Assembly (NCBI GenBank): GCA_023666275.1 | Contig: JAMPCJ010000004.1 | Coordinates: 171,712-235,711, forward strand | Source: Treponema brennaborense | GTDB lineage: Bacteria; Spirochaetota; Spirochaetia; Treponematales; Treponemataceae | Direction of reading: 5' to 3' | Length of the DNA stretch: 64,000 nucleotides | In this document: positions 16,685 through 24,816 of the stretch, one piece after another | Layout: each line of letters starts with the position of its first letter | Position numbering within the stretch: the stretch's first letter is position 1 | Notes under the pieces: generated by a model | The model's input: only the letters and a program-made list of their open reading frames with translations | Databases searched by the model: none | What the model was told of the DNA's origin: nothing | Made by a program: the position numbers and the translations under genes

Positions 16685-17112
16685 AGTATAAAACTTTCTG
16701 CACGGATCGCACCGCGAACCGCGCAGACTACACGGGGCGCGCAAAACGCACGAACAAAGCGGCTCGCAGTGCGCACGGCATTTGTGCGGCGGCTTTGGCG
16801 CTTGTGCTGCCTGCTGTTTTTTCGGCGTGCTACGAGCCGTCGCCGCTGTACGGCGCCTGGTCCGACAATCAGGCAAACAAAATAACGTTTATCGCGGACG
16901 GCACATTTATCGCCAACATCAAAAACGCCGTAGAATCGCCGGTTTCTTATGAGGGCAATTACACCGTTATCGAAAACATACTTGTTTTTTCCACAACGGA
17001 CGGCTACAGCATCAACACGGAATGGGATATACGCGGCTCCATTTTGTACCTGAACTGGACAGGTTCCGACGGCGCAACAAAAACGCTGAATCTGTATCAT
17101 GTTTCCAAATAG
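16681..17112 (+). CDS. Small lipoprotein, lipocalin-like fold possible
   Basis: 143 aa with a long basic n-region, a hydrophobic core and a lipobox-like VFSA-C near residue 56. The mature part (LYGAWSDNQANKITF, then YEGNYTVIENILVFSTTDGY) has the G-x-W and alternating strand pattern of small lipocalin-like bacterial lipoproteins. No firm family is assigned. The ATG overlaps the stop of the FN3 lipoprotein gene, so both are made together. Probably a periplasmic or surface partner of that protein. Confidence 0.75.
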   Translation: MKYKTFCTDRTANRADYTGRAKRTNKAARSAHGICAAALALVLPAVFSACYEPSPLYGAWSDNQANKITFIADGTFIANIKNAVESPVSYEGNYTVIENILVFSTTDGYSINTEWDIRGSILYLNWTGSDGATKTLNLYHVSK

Positions 17113-17131
17113 TTTGCGGGAGTGCACAAAA

Positions 17132-18130
17132 ATGCCGATAAAAAAATTGCCGCCTGCCGCGGCTCTTGTCATCGCCGTGCTGTATGTTTTTCTGCTTGTT
17201 TTTCCGTTATGCGCGCAGGAGCCGGAATCCGCGGCGGCAGACAGCGGAAATGCCGCGCAGTCCGCCGAATTATCGCCGCCGCTTAATCCCAAAACGGGAT
17301 TTCCGGAAATAACGCGCAAACCGTTCATCATGATAAACGAGGGCATCACGTTTTCGCAGGTTACGCGCATAGAAAAGCAAAAGGAATACAGCAGAAGCAA
17401 CTTTGTGCGGCAAAATTATCTTATCGGAGCGTATTGTTCCGCGCAGACAATGCACCTCATGCCGCTCGATTTGCAGCTGCGCGCGGCAGTGTATTATCCG
17501 TTTTACCACACGTTCAACGGAATGCGGCAGTATCCCAAGCAAACCATTTTGTACGCGTTTGATGTGTTTTCGGGACCCGTACTGCAAATGAATATGTGGA
17601 ATTATCTGCGGGTCAATCTTTCCGCGGGACTGCATTATATGTATCAGCTCAGCGACGAATATCACCTGCACTACCTCGGCGGCGCAGCCGCAGGCGGATT
17701 GGAGCTTCCCGTTGCCTGGCACTGGACGGCGCTGATAAACGGCATTTTTTCGCTGGATTACCCGAATCTCGGCACGAACCGCCGCGTGCAGCCGTACAAT
17801 TACGCCTGGTCGTATCAGCTGTCAGTCGGCGTGCGCTACAGCAAAAAGGGCGCAAACAAATATTCGTACATCGGCAGCAAAAAACGCGCCGCGCAAATGG
17901 AGATGCAGCCTGCGGCAATTCAATCCGATGATGCCGCGGCGGCGCAGATCCAAAGCAAAAGCCAAAACGCGCAGGACGAATCTTTTCCGAATGATGCGCG
18001 GAATTCCGCGGCAGGCGGCGTGTCTGCCGACGACAGTGCGGAAAGCGCCGCAGACAGCACAGAAATCAATGCAGCCACAGAGGAATTCGCTTCGCCGAAC
18101 GAAGCAGAAATGATAAGCGCGGAAGAATAG
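17132..18130 (+). CDS. Exported probable outer-membrane protein
   Basis: 332 aa. A signal peptide (about residues 1-29, ending CAQ) is followed by a proline/alanine-rich spacer and a region rich in Tyr, Trp and alternating polar/apolar residues (LQLRAAVYYPFYHTFN, YLRVNLSAGLHYMYQL, YAWSYQLSVGVRYS), typical of beta-barrel strands. The tail of about 80 residues is acidic, Ala/Gln/Ser-rich and probably disordered. The start MPIKK at 17132 has GGGAG upstream and gives the signal peptide. It follows the lipoprotein gene by 19 bases. The stop codon is formed at the edge of a palindromic repeat. Unknown family. Confidence 0.7.
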   Translation: MPIKKLPPAAALVIAVLYVFLLVFPLCAQEPESAAADSGNAAQSAELSPPLNPKTGFPEITRKPFIMINEGITFSQVTRIEKQKEYSRSNFVRQNYLIGAYCSAQTMHLMPLDLQLRAAVYYPFYHTFNGMRQYPKQTILYAFDVFSGPVLQMNMWNYLRVNLSAGLHYMYQLSDEYHLHYLGGAAAGGLELPVAWHWTALINGIFSLDYPNLGTNRRVQPYNYAWSYQLSVGVRYSKKGANKYSYIGSKKRAAQMEMQPAAIQSDDAAAAQIQSKSQNAQDESFPNDARNSAAGGVSADDSAESAADSTEINAATEEFASPNEAEMISAEE

Positions 18131-18163
18131 ATTGCCGCGCTCCCGTCGGTCGGCCGCAATGAC
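18130..18163 (+). repeat. Degenerate palindromic repeat half
   Basis: GATTGCCGCGCTCCC..GGCCGCAATGAC, a right-hand half like that at 14165. As there, it starts at the last base of a TAG stop codon. Confidence 0.6.
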
Positions 18164-18207
18164 CAACGTTGTATTACAACTCCAATGAACGGCTGAACGC
18201 CGCGCGC

Positions 18208-19827
18208 TTATTTATCGGCGCTCAGCGAACGGTACAGCGGAATGTACTTGCTGCTGACGACGGTTTCCCAGGAATAAACGGTTCGTACATGTTCGGCGGC
18301 GGTTTGTATCATGGCGGCGAAACGTTCGGGGCACGTCTGCAGCTGTCCGCACAATCCGCACAGCAGCGCGCTCAGCGTTTCCGCAGTGTTGTCGCGGAAC
18401 AAAAAGCCTGTTTTTCCGTCGATAATTTTGTTCAGTCCGCCGGCAGCATGCGCAACAGGCAGCGTACCGAAAATCTGCGCGATAAAATCTTCCAATCCGC
18501 ACGGCTCGAAAAAGCTCGGCAGTACCAGAAAATCCGCAGAAGCGACGCAGGAGCGGGCAGCTGTTCTGTCATATCCGTGCAGAAACAAATATCTTCCCGG
18601 ATACTTGTAGGCAAGCGCTTTTTGTTCCGCTACGATATCGCTTTGTCCCTGCCCTGTTACAATGAACCGCGCGCACTTTTCTTTTTCAAGCACTTTTTCG
18701 GCGGCGGCGGCAAATACACTCAAGCCTTTTTGCTGAACAAGTCTGCCGTGATACGAAAAATACACGGCGCATTCGTTTTCCGCGGCGGTCAAAGTGCCGA
18801 ATTGCTCCAGCCCCTCGGACGAATCGTCTTTGCCGAAAAAGGCGGTTAAATCCTGCGTGTCATGCTGATGCGAAAAATATTCGACAAAGCGGTTCCGCAA
18901 AGCCGTTTTGCCTGCCAAATCGCCTGTTTCCGGATTATACGGAAACGGCAGCAGCGATTTTTTTGTATCGCGCGGATCATAGCGGTCAAAATCGATTCCG
19001 TTTGTAATTCCGGCAATAACAAGCGCACGCTCGGCAAAGGCGGCGGAAAGTCCGTCCGTGTGCGTATTGCAGCGATCCGTCAATTCTTCCGCGTACCAGG
19101 GAGATACGGTAGTAAATGCCGCGTTTGAACAAGCAAGCAGAAACGGCTCTGCTCTGCCGCCGTTGAGCGCGTTTTCGAAAGCACTGCGCGGAAGACGCAG
19201 CAGAAAAGCGGCTTGATCGGCATTGTCGAACGCATGATGATAGCCCGCTCCCGCATTATGAACAGTAACGATATAGCGGGTGCGCGCGTAATGCGCTTTA
19301 AACGCGTCATCCGCTGCGGCAAGAAACGGCACGAGCGCCGCCGCCGCATCCTGGCAATGCGTAATTGCGGGAGTTTCTCCTGCCGCAAGCCCGAATGCGA
19401 GCACGGCTTTTTGAAAGACAACGTTCATCTCAAGCGCGTCTTTATGTCCCGTTCCGCGGCGGCACGAAGGATCGGCAGCTTCTTCCGCCGCCGTATAGGT
19501 ATATACCGCTTTTTTTTCGGCAAAACAGGGAGCAATAACAAATATAAAACGCACGCCGCGGCAAACTGCCTGCGCAAACTCGACGCGGACGCAGCCGTTT
19601 CCGACGGGAATATCGGCAGCATATGAAAGTTTTCGATAGTCGGAAACGCCGGAAAGAATAGAACAACCATATAAGGGAATAAATACGGTTACGGCATAAG
19701 AATGCGCAAGCTGCTCGCTCAGCGAACAGGCAACGTCTTTCACGCCGCCTGCTTCCGCAATGCCGGCGTATTCGCGCGTTACAATCCATACATGCTGCGG
19801 CTTTGCCTGCGCGTTTTCCGCAGTCAT
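18208..19827 (-). CDS. glgA: Glycogen/starch synthase (GT5)
   Basis: 539 aa, longer than the usual 470-490. It transfers glucose from ADP- or UDP-glucose to a growing alpha-1,4-glucan. Visible motifs are EAGGVKDVACSLSEQL near the N-terminus (the KxGGL-type sugar-nucleotide loop), ITHCQDAAAALVP, VHNAGAGY, ITNGIDFDRYDP, YHGRLVQQKGL and PSFFEPCGLEDFIAQ with the nucleotide-binding glutamate. The ATG at 19827 overlaps the chorismate mutase stop as ATGA, so longer starts are not needed. Pairing of glycogen synthesis with chorismate mutase has no obvious metabolic reason. Confidence 0.9.
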   Translation of the reverse strand: MTAENAQAKPQHVWIVTREYAGIAEAGGVKDVACSLSEQLAHSYAVTVFIPLYGCSILSGVSDYRKLSYAADIPVGNGCVRVEFAQAVCRGVRFIFVIAPCFAEKKAVYTYTAAEEAADPSCRRGTGHKDALEMNVVFQKAVLAFGLAAGETPAITHCQDAAAALVPFLAAADDAFKAHYARTRYIVTVHNAGAGYHHAFDNADQAAFLLRLPRSAFENALNGGRAEPFLLACSNAAFTTVSPWYAEELTDRCNTHTDGLSAAFAERALVIAGITNGIDFDRYDPRDTKKSLLPFPYNPETGDLAGKTALRNRFVEYFSHQHDTQDLTAFFGKDDSSEGLEQFGTLTAAENECAVYFSYHGRLVQQKGLSVFAAAAEKVLEKEKCARFIVTGQGQSDIVAEQKALAYKYPGRYLFLHGYDRTAARSCVASADFLVLPSFFEPCGLEDFIAQIFGTLPVAHAAGGLNKIIDGKTGFLFRDNTAETLSALLCGLCGQLQTCPERFAAMIQTAAEHVRTVYSWETVVSSKYIPLYRSLSADK

Positions 19828-20207
19828 AAATGCGTCCTGCCGTCGCCGGCGGCAGAAATATCGGGACGCAGGATTTCCGCACCGCCGATATATACCGGCA
19901 CGGGTTTTTGCGGCATATATCCCGTTATCAGAATGCGCACGACATGATCGAGCGCGCCTGCTGCCGCAGGTTCCAGCGAGCAGAACAGCGGCACCGAAGA
20001 AACTCCGCACGAGCGGCGCAGCGCGGCTGCCGGATTCAAAGAAACAAGATCGCCCGTAACGGTAAATTGAATTGAAACCAAATCTTCTTCCGTAAAGGAA
20101 TTGCGGCTTTTGAGCTGCGTATAAAGCTCACTCACCGCGGCGGCAATCGATTCAGGGGTATCTTTTGCACAAACCGCTCCCCTGACAGCATACAATCTGT
20201 TTGACAT
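19824..20207 (-). CDS. aroH: Chorismate mutase, AroH type
   Basis: 127 aa, matching the trimeric AroH family in length and sequence: LYAVRGAVCAKDTPESI at the N-terminus, LVSIQFTVTGDLVSLNPA in the middle with the family's late-strand residues, and GYMPQKPVPVYIGGAEILRP near the end. It converts chorismate to prephenate on the way to Phe and Tyr. A promoter places transcription start at or next to the ATG at 20207, and there is no Shine-Dalgarno site. It overlaps glgA by 4 bases. Confidence 0.9.
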   Translation of the reverse strand: MSNRLYAVRGAVCAKDTPESIAAAVSELYTQLKSRNSFTEEDLVSIQFTVTGDLVSLNPAAALRRSCGVSSVPLFCSLEPAAAGALDHVVRILITGYMPQKPVPVYIGGAEILRPDISAAGDGRTHL

Positions 20208-20213
20208 ATATTG

Positions 20214-20243
20214 ATAATACGGAGTAAAACGGCTGAATGTCAA
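20214..20243 (-). promoter_or_regulatory. Promoter of aroH-glgA
   Basis: Minus-strand TTGACA (20243..20238), 18-base spacer, TATTAT (20219..20214). The ATG begins at 20207, so the transcript is probably leaderless. A 22-bp tandem repeat array starts 38 bases upstream of the -35 box. Confidence 0.65.
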
Positions 20244-20280
20244 TCATATACGGCAAACTTTGCCGCACTCGCCTCCTCCG

Positions 20281-20412
20281 TGCCGCAGGAAGACGTTTCC
20301 CGTGCCACGCGAAGACGTTTCCCGTGCCACGCGAAGACGTTTCCCCTGCCACGCGAAGACGTTTCCCCTGCCACGCGAAGAGCTTTCCTCTGCCACGGGA
20401 AGGCGTTTCCCC
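20281..20412 (+). repeat. 22-bp tandem repeat, six copies
   Basis: Six head-to-tail 22-bp units of consensus TGCCACGCGAAGACGTTTCC plus CC or CG, at 20281, 20303, 20325, 20347, 20369 and 20391. The inner copies are identical or nearly so and the outer ones diverge. There are no spacers, so it is not CRISPR. It fills most of the gap between the hydrolase gene and the aroH promoter. Confidence 0.95.
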
Positions 20413-20461
20413 TGTGCTGCTTATTGTAAAACGCGCACAAAAGTGCGCAAACGGCACACTA

Positions 20462-21109
20462 TCAGCGTTTTACGCTTCCGTCTTCGTTAAAATACGAATC
20501 GACATTGATATACGGGCTGCCGTCTGTTTTCCGCGCGTAAATGGCTTTATATAATTCGACAACCGTTTCCTTTTTTTGAATGAATTTCGGTTCATGACTC
20601 AGGCAGAAATACGGGCACGGAATATTTTCAAGCGTTTGTATCATTTCGCGCAGGAGCTGAACATTGTATACATGGGCGCCGTTTTTTACCGTGCAGTACA
20701 GCGAATCGCCGAGAAACGCATAGTCTCCGCAAAGCAGCGCCAGGCAGCCCTTCGCATGGCTCGAAGGCATCGGCAGCAGCGTTACGCTCGGATTTTCTTC
20801 AAACGTGCGGACGCTCGTGATTTCGATGCCCGATCCGGTATATTTTTTTGTCGCAGGGCTCACAAAAAGCGCATCGAACTTTACATAAGCAAGATTCGCC
20901 GTATGGTCATGATGAAAATGCGATATGACAATGTTTTTGCAGCCGTGAATCGAATTGATGTGCGCCGCGGAAAAATCATCTGCGCCGACATCGAAAATCC
21001 AGGTTCGGCAGCCGGTCTTTATGCACACGACATCCGACGAAAGCGGCGATCCCAGCGCGGGAATGCATGAAATATTTTTGTTTATCGTAATCAGCCTGTT
21101 CCGCACCAT
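20462..21109 (-). CDS. Metallo-beta-lactamase-fold hydrolase
   Basis: 215 aa. The zinc motif HFHHDH is at residues 64-69 after IFDVGADDFSAAHI, with MPSSHAKGCLALL supplying the next histidine, LGDSLY the bridging aspartate and SHEPKF the last histidine. This is the general MBL hydrolase layout. The substrate is unknown, with glyoxalase-II-like or lactonase-like activity possible. The start MVRNRLITI at 21109 was preferred because the upstream in-frame extension crosses a T14/A14 run. Confidence 0.85.
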   Translation of the reverse strand: MVRNRLITINKNISCIPALGSPLSSDVVCIKTGCRTWIFDVGADDFSAAHINSIHGCKNIVISHFHHDHTANLAYVKFDALFVSPATKKYTGSGIEITSVRTFEENPSVTLLPMPSSHAKGCLALLCGDYAFLGDSLYCTVKNGAHVYNVQLLREMIQTLENIPCPYFCLSHEPKFIQKKETVVELYKAIYARKTDGSPYINVDSYFNEDGSVKR

Positions 21110-21126
21110 ATCGAAATAATTATAGC

Positions 21127-21151
21127 TTTTTTTTTTTTTTAACACTATACT
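21127..21151 (+). promoter_or_regulatory. T14 tract and -10 box before exported protein
   Basis: Fourteen thymines (21127-21140) are followed by TATACT (21146-21151). The start codon region (GTG at 21158, ATG at 21161) comes 6 to 9 bases later, with no Shine-Dalgarno site, so a near-leaderless transcript is possible. No good -35 box is seen, so the T tract would lie in the promoter spacer. Confidence 0.4.
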
Positions 21152-21160
21152 AGTAATGTG

Positions 21161-22051
21161 ATGAATTTCATGCAAACGTATGCTGGAAGATTGCTTTTCG
21201 CATTGCTCATATATGCGTGTATTTCCGCTGCTGCGTTCGGGAGCGGAACGTCCGAACAGCAGACGGAAACGGCGGTCAAAACTGCGCCGCTGGAACTGCT
21301 GATCTGCAATGCGGGAAATTCCATACTCGATGCGCGCATTGCAAAAGCCTCGGAACAGGCAGACATAGCCGTTTTTCCGGTTTATGCAAGTTTTACGCAG
21401 GCTCAGGACGCCGCTTTTTACCTCGACTCGCCGTCATACGGGCTTATGTGCAACGCGGATATTTTCAAAACGCTGATGCTTGCCGCACCGGCGACATTCA
21501 AGGAACTCGAATGCGTATGCACCGTTTTGCATAAAAAGTCCATATATCCGTTTGCCGCGGCTATTTCCGGCGAATCGGCGGCAGTTTTCTTTATTCACGC
21601 CTTGTTGTCCGCACAGGAAAATCCGCTGCCGATGCAGTACGAGCGCGCATTGTATCTTATTGATTTTTATCATGCAAACGCAAATAAAAACAGTTTGTCC
21701 GCGGCACAAACCGACAGTCTGGAATTGTTTTTGTCTGCCAAAGCGTCCATGATGTTTTGTTCCGCAGCGGAATATCGGAACATCAGCAAACAAACCGCTT
21801 TCGAAACAATTTTTATTCCGTTTCCGTTTTTCAACGCTCCGGCAGCATCGGCATTGTGCACGACGCCGATGTCCTTTGTGTTCTCGGCGCCGCCGGACAT
21901 AATCATTGAAGAGAAAATACATTTTTTCTTCGGCGCTCTCGCACGGCGGCCGGAAATTTTTTCCGATAAAATATCCGATATATTGATGCAGTATTTATCG
22001 AAAAAAATATCGAAAAACCGCTGCATCGAAAAATTGACATCGGAGATGTAA
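21161..22051 (+). CDS. Exported protein resembling a shortened solute-binding protein
   Basis: 296 aa with a signal peptide (residues about 1-27, ending AAAFGSG). The middle has patterns like extracellular ABC solute-binding proteins: ADIAVFPVYASFTQA, LDSPSYGLMCNADIFK, and SLELFLSAKASMMFCSAAE, which resembles their FxxGKAAM segment. The family is normally 400 residues or more, so this would be a reduced version, and no transporter genes are nearby. It is equally safe to call it an exported protein of unknown function. It ends 5 bases before the NeuB-like gene, so the two may be functionally linked. Confidence 0.6.
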   Translation: MNFMQTYAGRLLFALLIYACISAAAFGSGTSEQQTETAVKTAPLELLICNAGNSILDARIAKASEQADIAVFPVYASFTQAQDAAFYLDSPSYGLMCNADIFKTLMLAAPATFKELECVCTVLHKKSIYPFAAAISGESAAVFFIHALLSAQENPLPMQYERALYLIDFYHANANKNSLSAAQTDSLELFLSAKASMMFCSAAEYRNISKQTAFETIFIPFPFFNAPAASALCTTPMSFVFSAPPDIIIEEKIHFFFGALARRPEIFSDKISDILMQYLSKKISKNRCIEKLTSEM

Positions 22052-22056
22052 GCGCA

Positions 22057-23208
22057 ATGTTTATTATTGCGGAAATAGGAACCGCTCACAACGGGTCGCT
22101 CGAAAAAGCAAAAAAACTCATTGATGAAGCAGTCCGCGCCGGCGCGGACGGAGTGAAATTTCAATGGGTATACGCAGACGAAATACTGCACGAGAACGCC
22201 GGCATCGTTCCGCTGCCCTGCGGAACTGTGCAGCTGTATGATCGTTTCCGATCGCTGGAACAAAGCAGCGAATTTTATGCGGAACTGCGCAATTATGCAA
22301 AGCAAAAACATACCGCGTTTGTTTGTTCGCCGTTCGGCATCAGGAGTTTGCGGGAATTATGGGAACTCCATCCCGAAGCGATAAAAATCGCGTCGCCGGA
22401 ATTAAATCATATTCCGCTGCTGCATGCATTGGCCGCGCTTGAAGCAAAATCAGAAAAAAAAACACCGGTAATTCTGTCATCAGGCGTATCCTGCCTGAAA
22501 GACATAGAAGCGGCGCTTGCTGTTTTGGAACCGCAGTTATGCACGCGGCATGCAGCTGACGGCGTACTGCCGATGCTCACGCTGCTGCACTGCGTAACGG
22601 CATATCCTGCGCCGGAAGAAGAATATAACGTGCGGCTTGTTCAAACACTGCGGGCAGTAACGGGAATTCCGACCGGCATCAGCGATCATTCGCTTGATCC
22701 GATACTGATTCCCGCATTGAGCGCAGCATGCGGCGCAGCGATTCTCGAAAAACACATCACACTCTCCCGCTCCGATTCCGGACTTGATGATCCGGTAGCA
22801 CTGACGCCGGAACAGTTCTCGGAAATGACCGCCGCTGTCAGAAAAACAGAAGCCGAACTGGAAAATGAAAAACACACTCCGCATGCGTATGAGCGGATTA
22901 TCGGCCGCCTGGAAAATGCGTACGGCAAAGAAAAAACAGCCGCCGCGCTTGGGAACGGAATAAAAAAGCTTGCACCGGCGGAACGTGAAAATTATACGCG
23001 TACAAACAGATCCGTGCATTTTGTCAGAAATATGCGCGCAGGAGAATATATTGCGGAAAAAGACATTGCGGTACTGCGGACGGAAAAAGTACTGACGCCG
23101 GGTATTCCGCCGGAATTTGCGGCGACGGCAATCGGCGCAAAATTGTCCCGTTCCGTATCGGCCGGAAGCGGCGTGCAATGGCAGGATATAATTTTTCATA
23201 AGCAATAA
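22057..23208 (+). CDS. NeuB/SpsE-family sialic-acid-type synthase
   Basis: 383 aa. An N-terminal TIM barrel (FIIAEIGTAHNGSLEKAKKL, GADGVKFQW, ASPELNHIPLL, LLHCVTAYPAPEEEYN, GISDHSLDP, ILEKHITLSRSDSGLDDP) is followed by a C-terminal SAF (antifreeze-like) domain (TRTNRSVHFVRNMRAGEYI). Such enzymes condense phosphoenolpyruvate with an aminosugar to give nonulosonic acids such as neuraminic, legionaminic or pseudaminic acid. The rest of the pathway is not in the window, so the product is unknown. GGAG lies upstream of the ATG. Confidence 0.85.
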   Translation: MFIIAEIGTAHNGSLEKAKKLIDEAVRAGADGVKFQWVYADEILHENAGIVPLPCGTVQLYDRFRSLEQSSEFYAELRNYAKQKHTAFVCSPFGIRSLRELWELHPEAIKIASPELNHIPLLHALAALEAKSEKKTPVILSSGVSCLKDIEAALAVLEPQLCTRHAADGVLPMLTLLHCVTAYPAPEEEYNVRLVQTLRAVTGIPTGISDHSLDPILIPALSAACGAAILEKHITLSRSDSGLDDPVALTPEQFSEMTAAVRKTEAELENEKHTPHAYERIIGRLENAYGKEKTAAALGNGIKKLAPAERENYTRTNRSVHFVRNMRAGEYIAEKDIAVLRTEKVLTPGIPPEFAATAIGAKLSRSVSAGSGVQWQDIIFHKQ

Positions 23209-23240
23209 AAAACAATAAACAGCAAATATTTGCCGCAATA

Positions 23241-23269
23241 TTGAAAAAATCGGCATTGTCAAGTATTAT
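23241..23269 (+). promoter_or_regulatory. Promoter of Omp85-like gene
   Basis: TTGAAA (23241-23246), 17-base spacer, TATTAT (23264-23269). It lies 27 bases before the ATG at 23296, with AGGAAT in the leader. Confidence 0.6.
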
Positions 23270-23295
23270 CAAAAAAACATAGGAATAATTAAACA

Positions 23296-24816
23296 ATGAA
23301 ATCAAAATTGCTTTGTTTATGCTGTATAATGTGCATGGGTATTCTTCAATCCGAAAAATACCATATTGTCGAAACTTTATATAAAATCGAGGGAAATAAG
23401 CTTGAACGCTTTTTGGGAAAAACCCGCGAATATCCGCTGACGCAGGCTGTTTTAATCGATTACTCGACGATTTTCGAATCGAAAATCGAGTTTGATGCAT
23501 ACCTGAAAAACATCACGCAGCAGTTTATCAATCAGCGTGTTCTCGAAAACGCGGAAGTTTCCGCAGATTACGGCGAAGCGGACGGAAACGATGTTATTCC
23601 GGTAACATTGCTTGTATCGACAAAAGACACTTGGAACATTTTTCCCGTCCCATATCCGAAATACGATTCAACGACAGGGTTCCAGCTGAAATTCAAAGTA
23701 AAAGACTATAATTTTCTCGGCACCATGCATTCGCTGAATTTCGACGTAAATTACGAGCACGAAAAATTTCCGACAGAAAACAAGCCCGACAAAAAAACGC
23801 TCGGCATAAACTGCGATTTCGAAATTCCATTTAAATTGGCTGTTATAGACGCTTTATGGGAAAACTCGCTCGGCATTTCATACGTTTTTGACGAAAATAT
23901 TTTCGATTTTTCGTTCAACACATCGTTTGGTTTTACCTACTCATTGAAGCGCGTCGATTTCAACATACAATTTTCGCAGTCAATCACGCAGGATTCTTAC
24001 TATAAAGATGTCAAACTCGAAAACGACGATACCCTGCATGACGACAGTTTTTATTTCACCGAAGCCGTTTCGCTGAATCTTCCGGTTAAATTATATGAAA
24101 TAAAAAACTGGTCCTGGATAAAATGGACGCCGTACCTTTCGTATAAATGGAACTGCAAAGATCTTTTTTTCGGCTCGAATAATTCAAATTATATGCACCA
24201 CGAAGATTTGCTCGGTCCGATTTTTTCGGTCGGACATCGATTTACTGTTGCGCGGGTTAATTGGATCGGAAATTTCCGACGCGGAATAGACGCCGCATTA
24301 AGCAATTATATTGTTTTCAATAAAGGCAAAGACATGGTATCGCCGGGCGTTTCCTTAGAATTTTTATCATACTATTCATGGAAATACGCCGCTTTGAATA
24401 TCCGTTTCTTCGCCGTGTACAACAAAGAAGACAAAGAAACCGTCGGCGAACGAATTCGCGGAATTATCGACAAGTCATATAAAACAAATGCGGCGCTTGC
24501 CCTGAATATCGATGCACCGATACATTTGTTTACAACAAACTTCCTGCGCGTGTTTGATTTTGAACTGCAAATATCGCCGTTTATCGATATATCGGTCGGA
24601 AAAAATACGGAAACAGGTTCTTTTATGTCATTAAAGGACGGCTATTATACCGGCGGCATAGAACTGCTGGTTTTTCCGGAAAAAATGCGCAGTATTCAGG
24701 GACGCATCAGCTTCGGATATGACTTAACTGACTTTATGCCCGATTCGATGGTAAATAAAGACTGGAGATCCGATTCAAAACATCAGTTATTCATCGGTGT
24801 CGGAGTATTCTATTGA
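23296..24816 (+). CDS. BamA/TamA-like (Omp85) outer-membrane protein
   Basis: 506 aa. After a short, Cys-rich leader there is one POTRA-like region (residues about 55-120: FESKIEFDAYLKNITQQF, then PVTLLVSTKDTWNIFPVP). A beta-barrel then starts with the Omp85-type KVKDYNFLGT segment and runs to a terminal aromatic residue (HQLFIGVGVFY). One POTRA is fewer than BamA has, so this is more likely a TamA-like or treponeme-specific member than the essential insertase. An ATG with AGGAATAA upstream supports the start. It overlaps the convergent TPR gene by 7 bases. Confidence 0.78.
   Translation: MKSKLLCLCCIMCMGILQSEKYHIVETLYKIEGNKLERFLGKTREYPLTQAVLIDYSTIFESKIEFDAYLKNITQQFINQRVLENAEVSADYGEADGNDVIPVTLLVSTKDTWNIFPVPYPKYDSTTGFQLKFKVKDYNFLGTMHSLNFDVNYEHEKFPTENKPDKKTLGINCDFEIPFKLAVIDALWENSLGISYVFDENIFDFSFNTSFGFTYSLKRVDFNIQFSQSITQDSYYKDVKLENDDTLHDDSFYFTEAVSLNLPVKLYEIKNWSWIKWTPYLSYKWNCKDLFFGSNNSNYMHHEDLLGPIFSVGHRFTVARVNWIGNFRRGIDAALSNYIVFNKGKDMVSPGVSLEFLSYYSWKYAALNIRFFAVYNKEDKETVGERIRGIIDKSYKTNAALALNIDAPIHLFTTNFLRVFDFELQISPFIDISVGKNTETGSFMSLKDGYYTGGIELLVFPEKMRSIQGRISFGYDLTDFMPDSMVNKDWRSDSKHQLFIGVGVFY

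Noticed and set aside
15578..16876. Minus-strand open frame of 432 codons across the second FN3 lipoprotein gene
   Set aside because: Shadow of GC-rich coding sequence on the other strand; no start signal and no domain pattern.
20281..20412. Possible CRISPR array
   Set aside because: The 22-bp units are directly adjacent with no unique spacers, and no cas genes are in the window.
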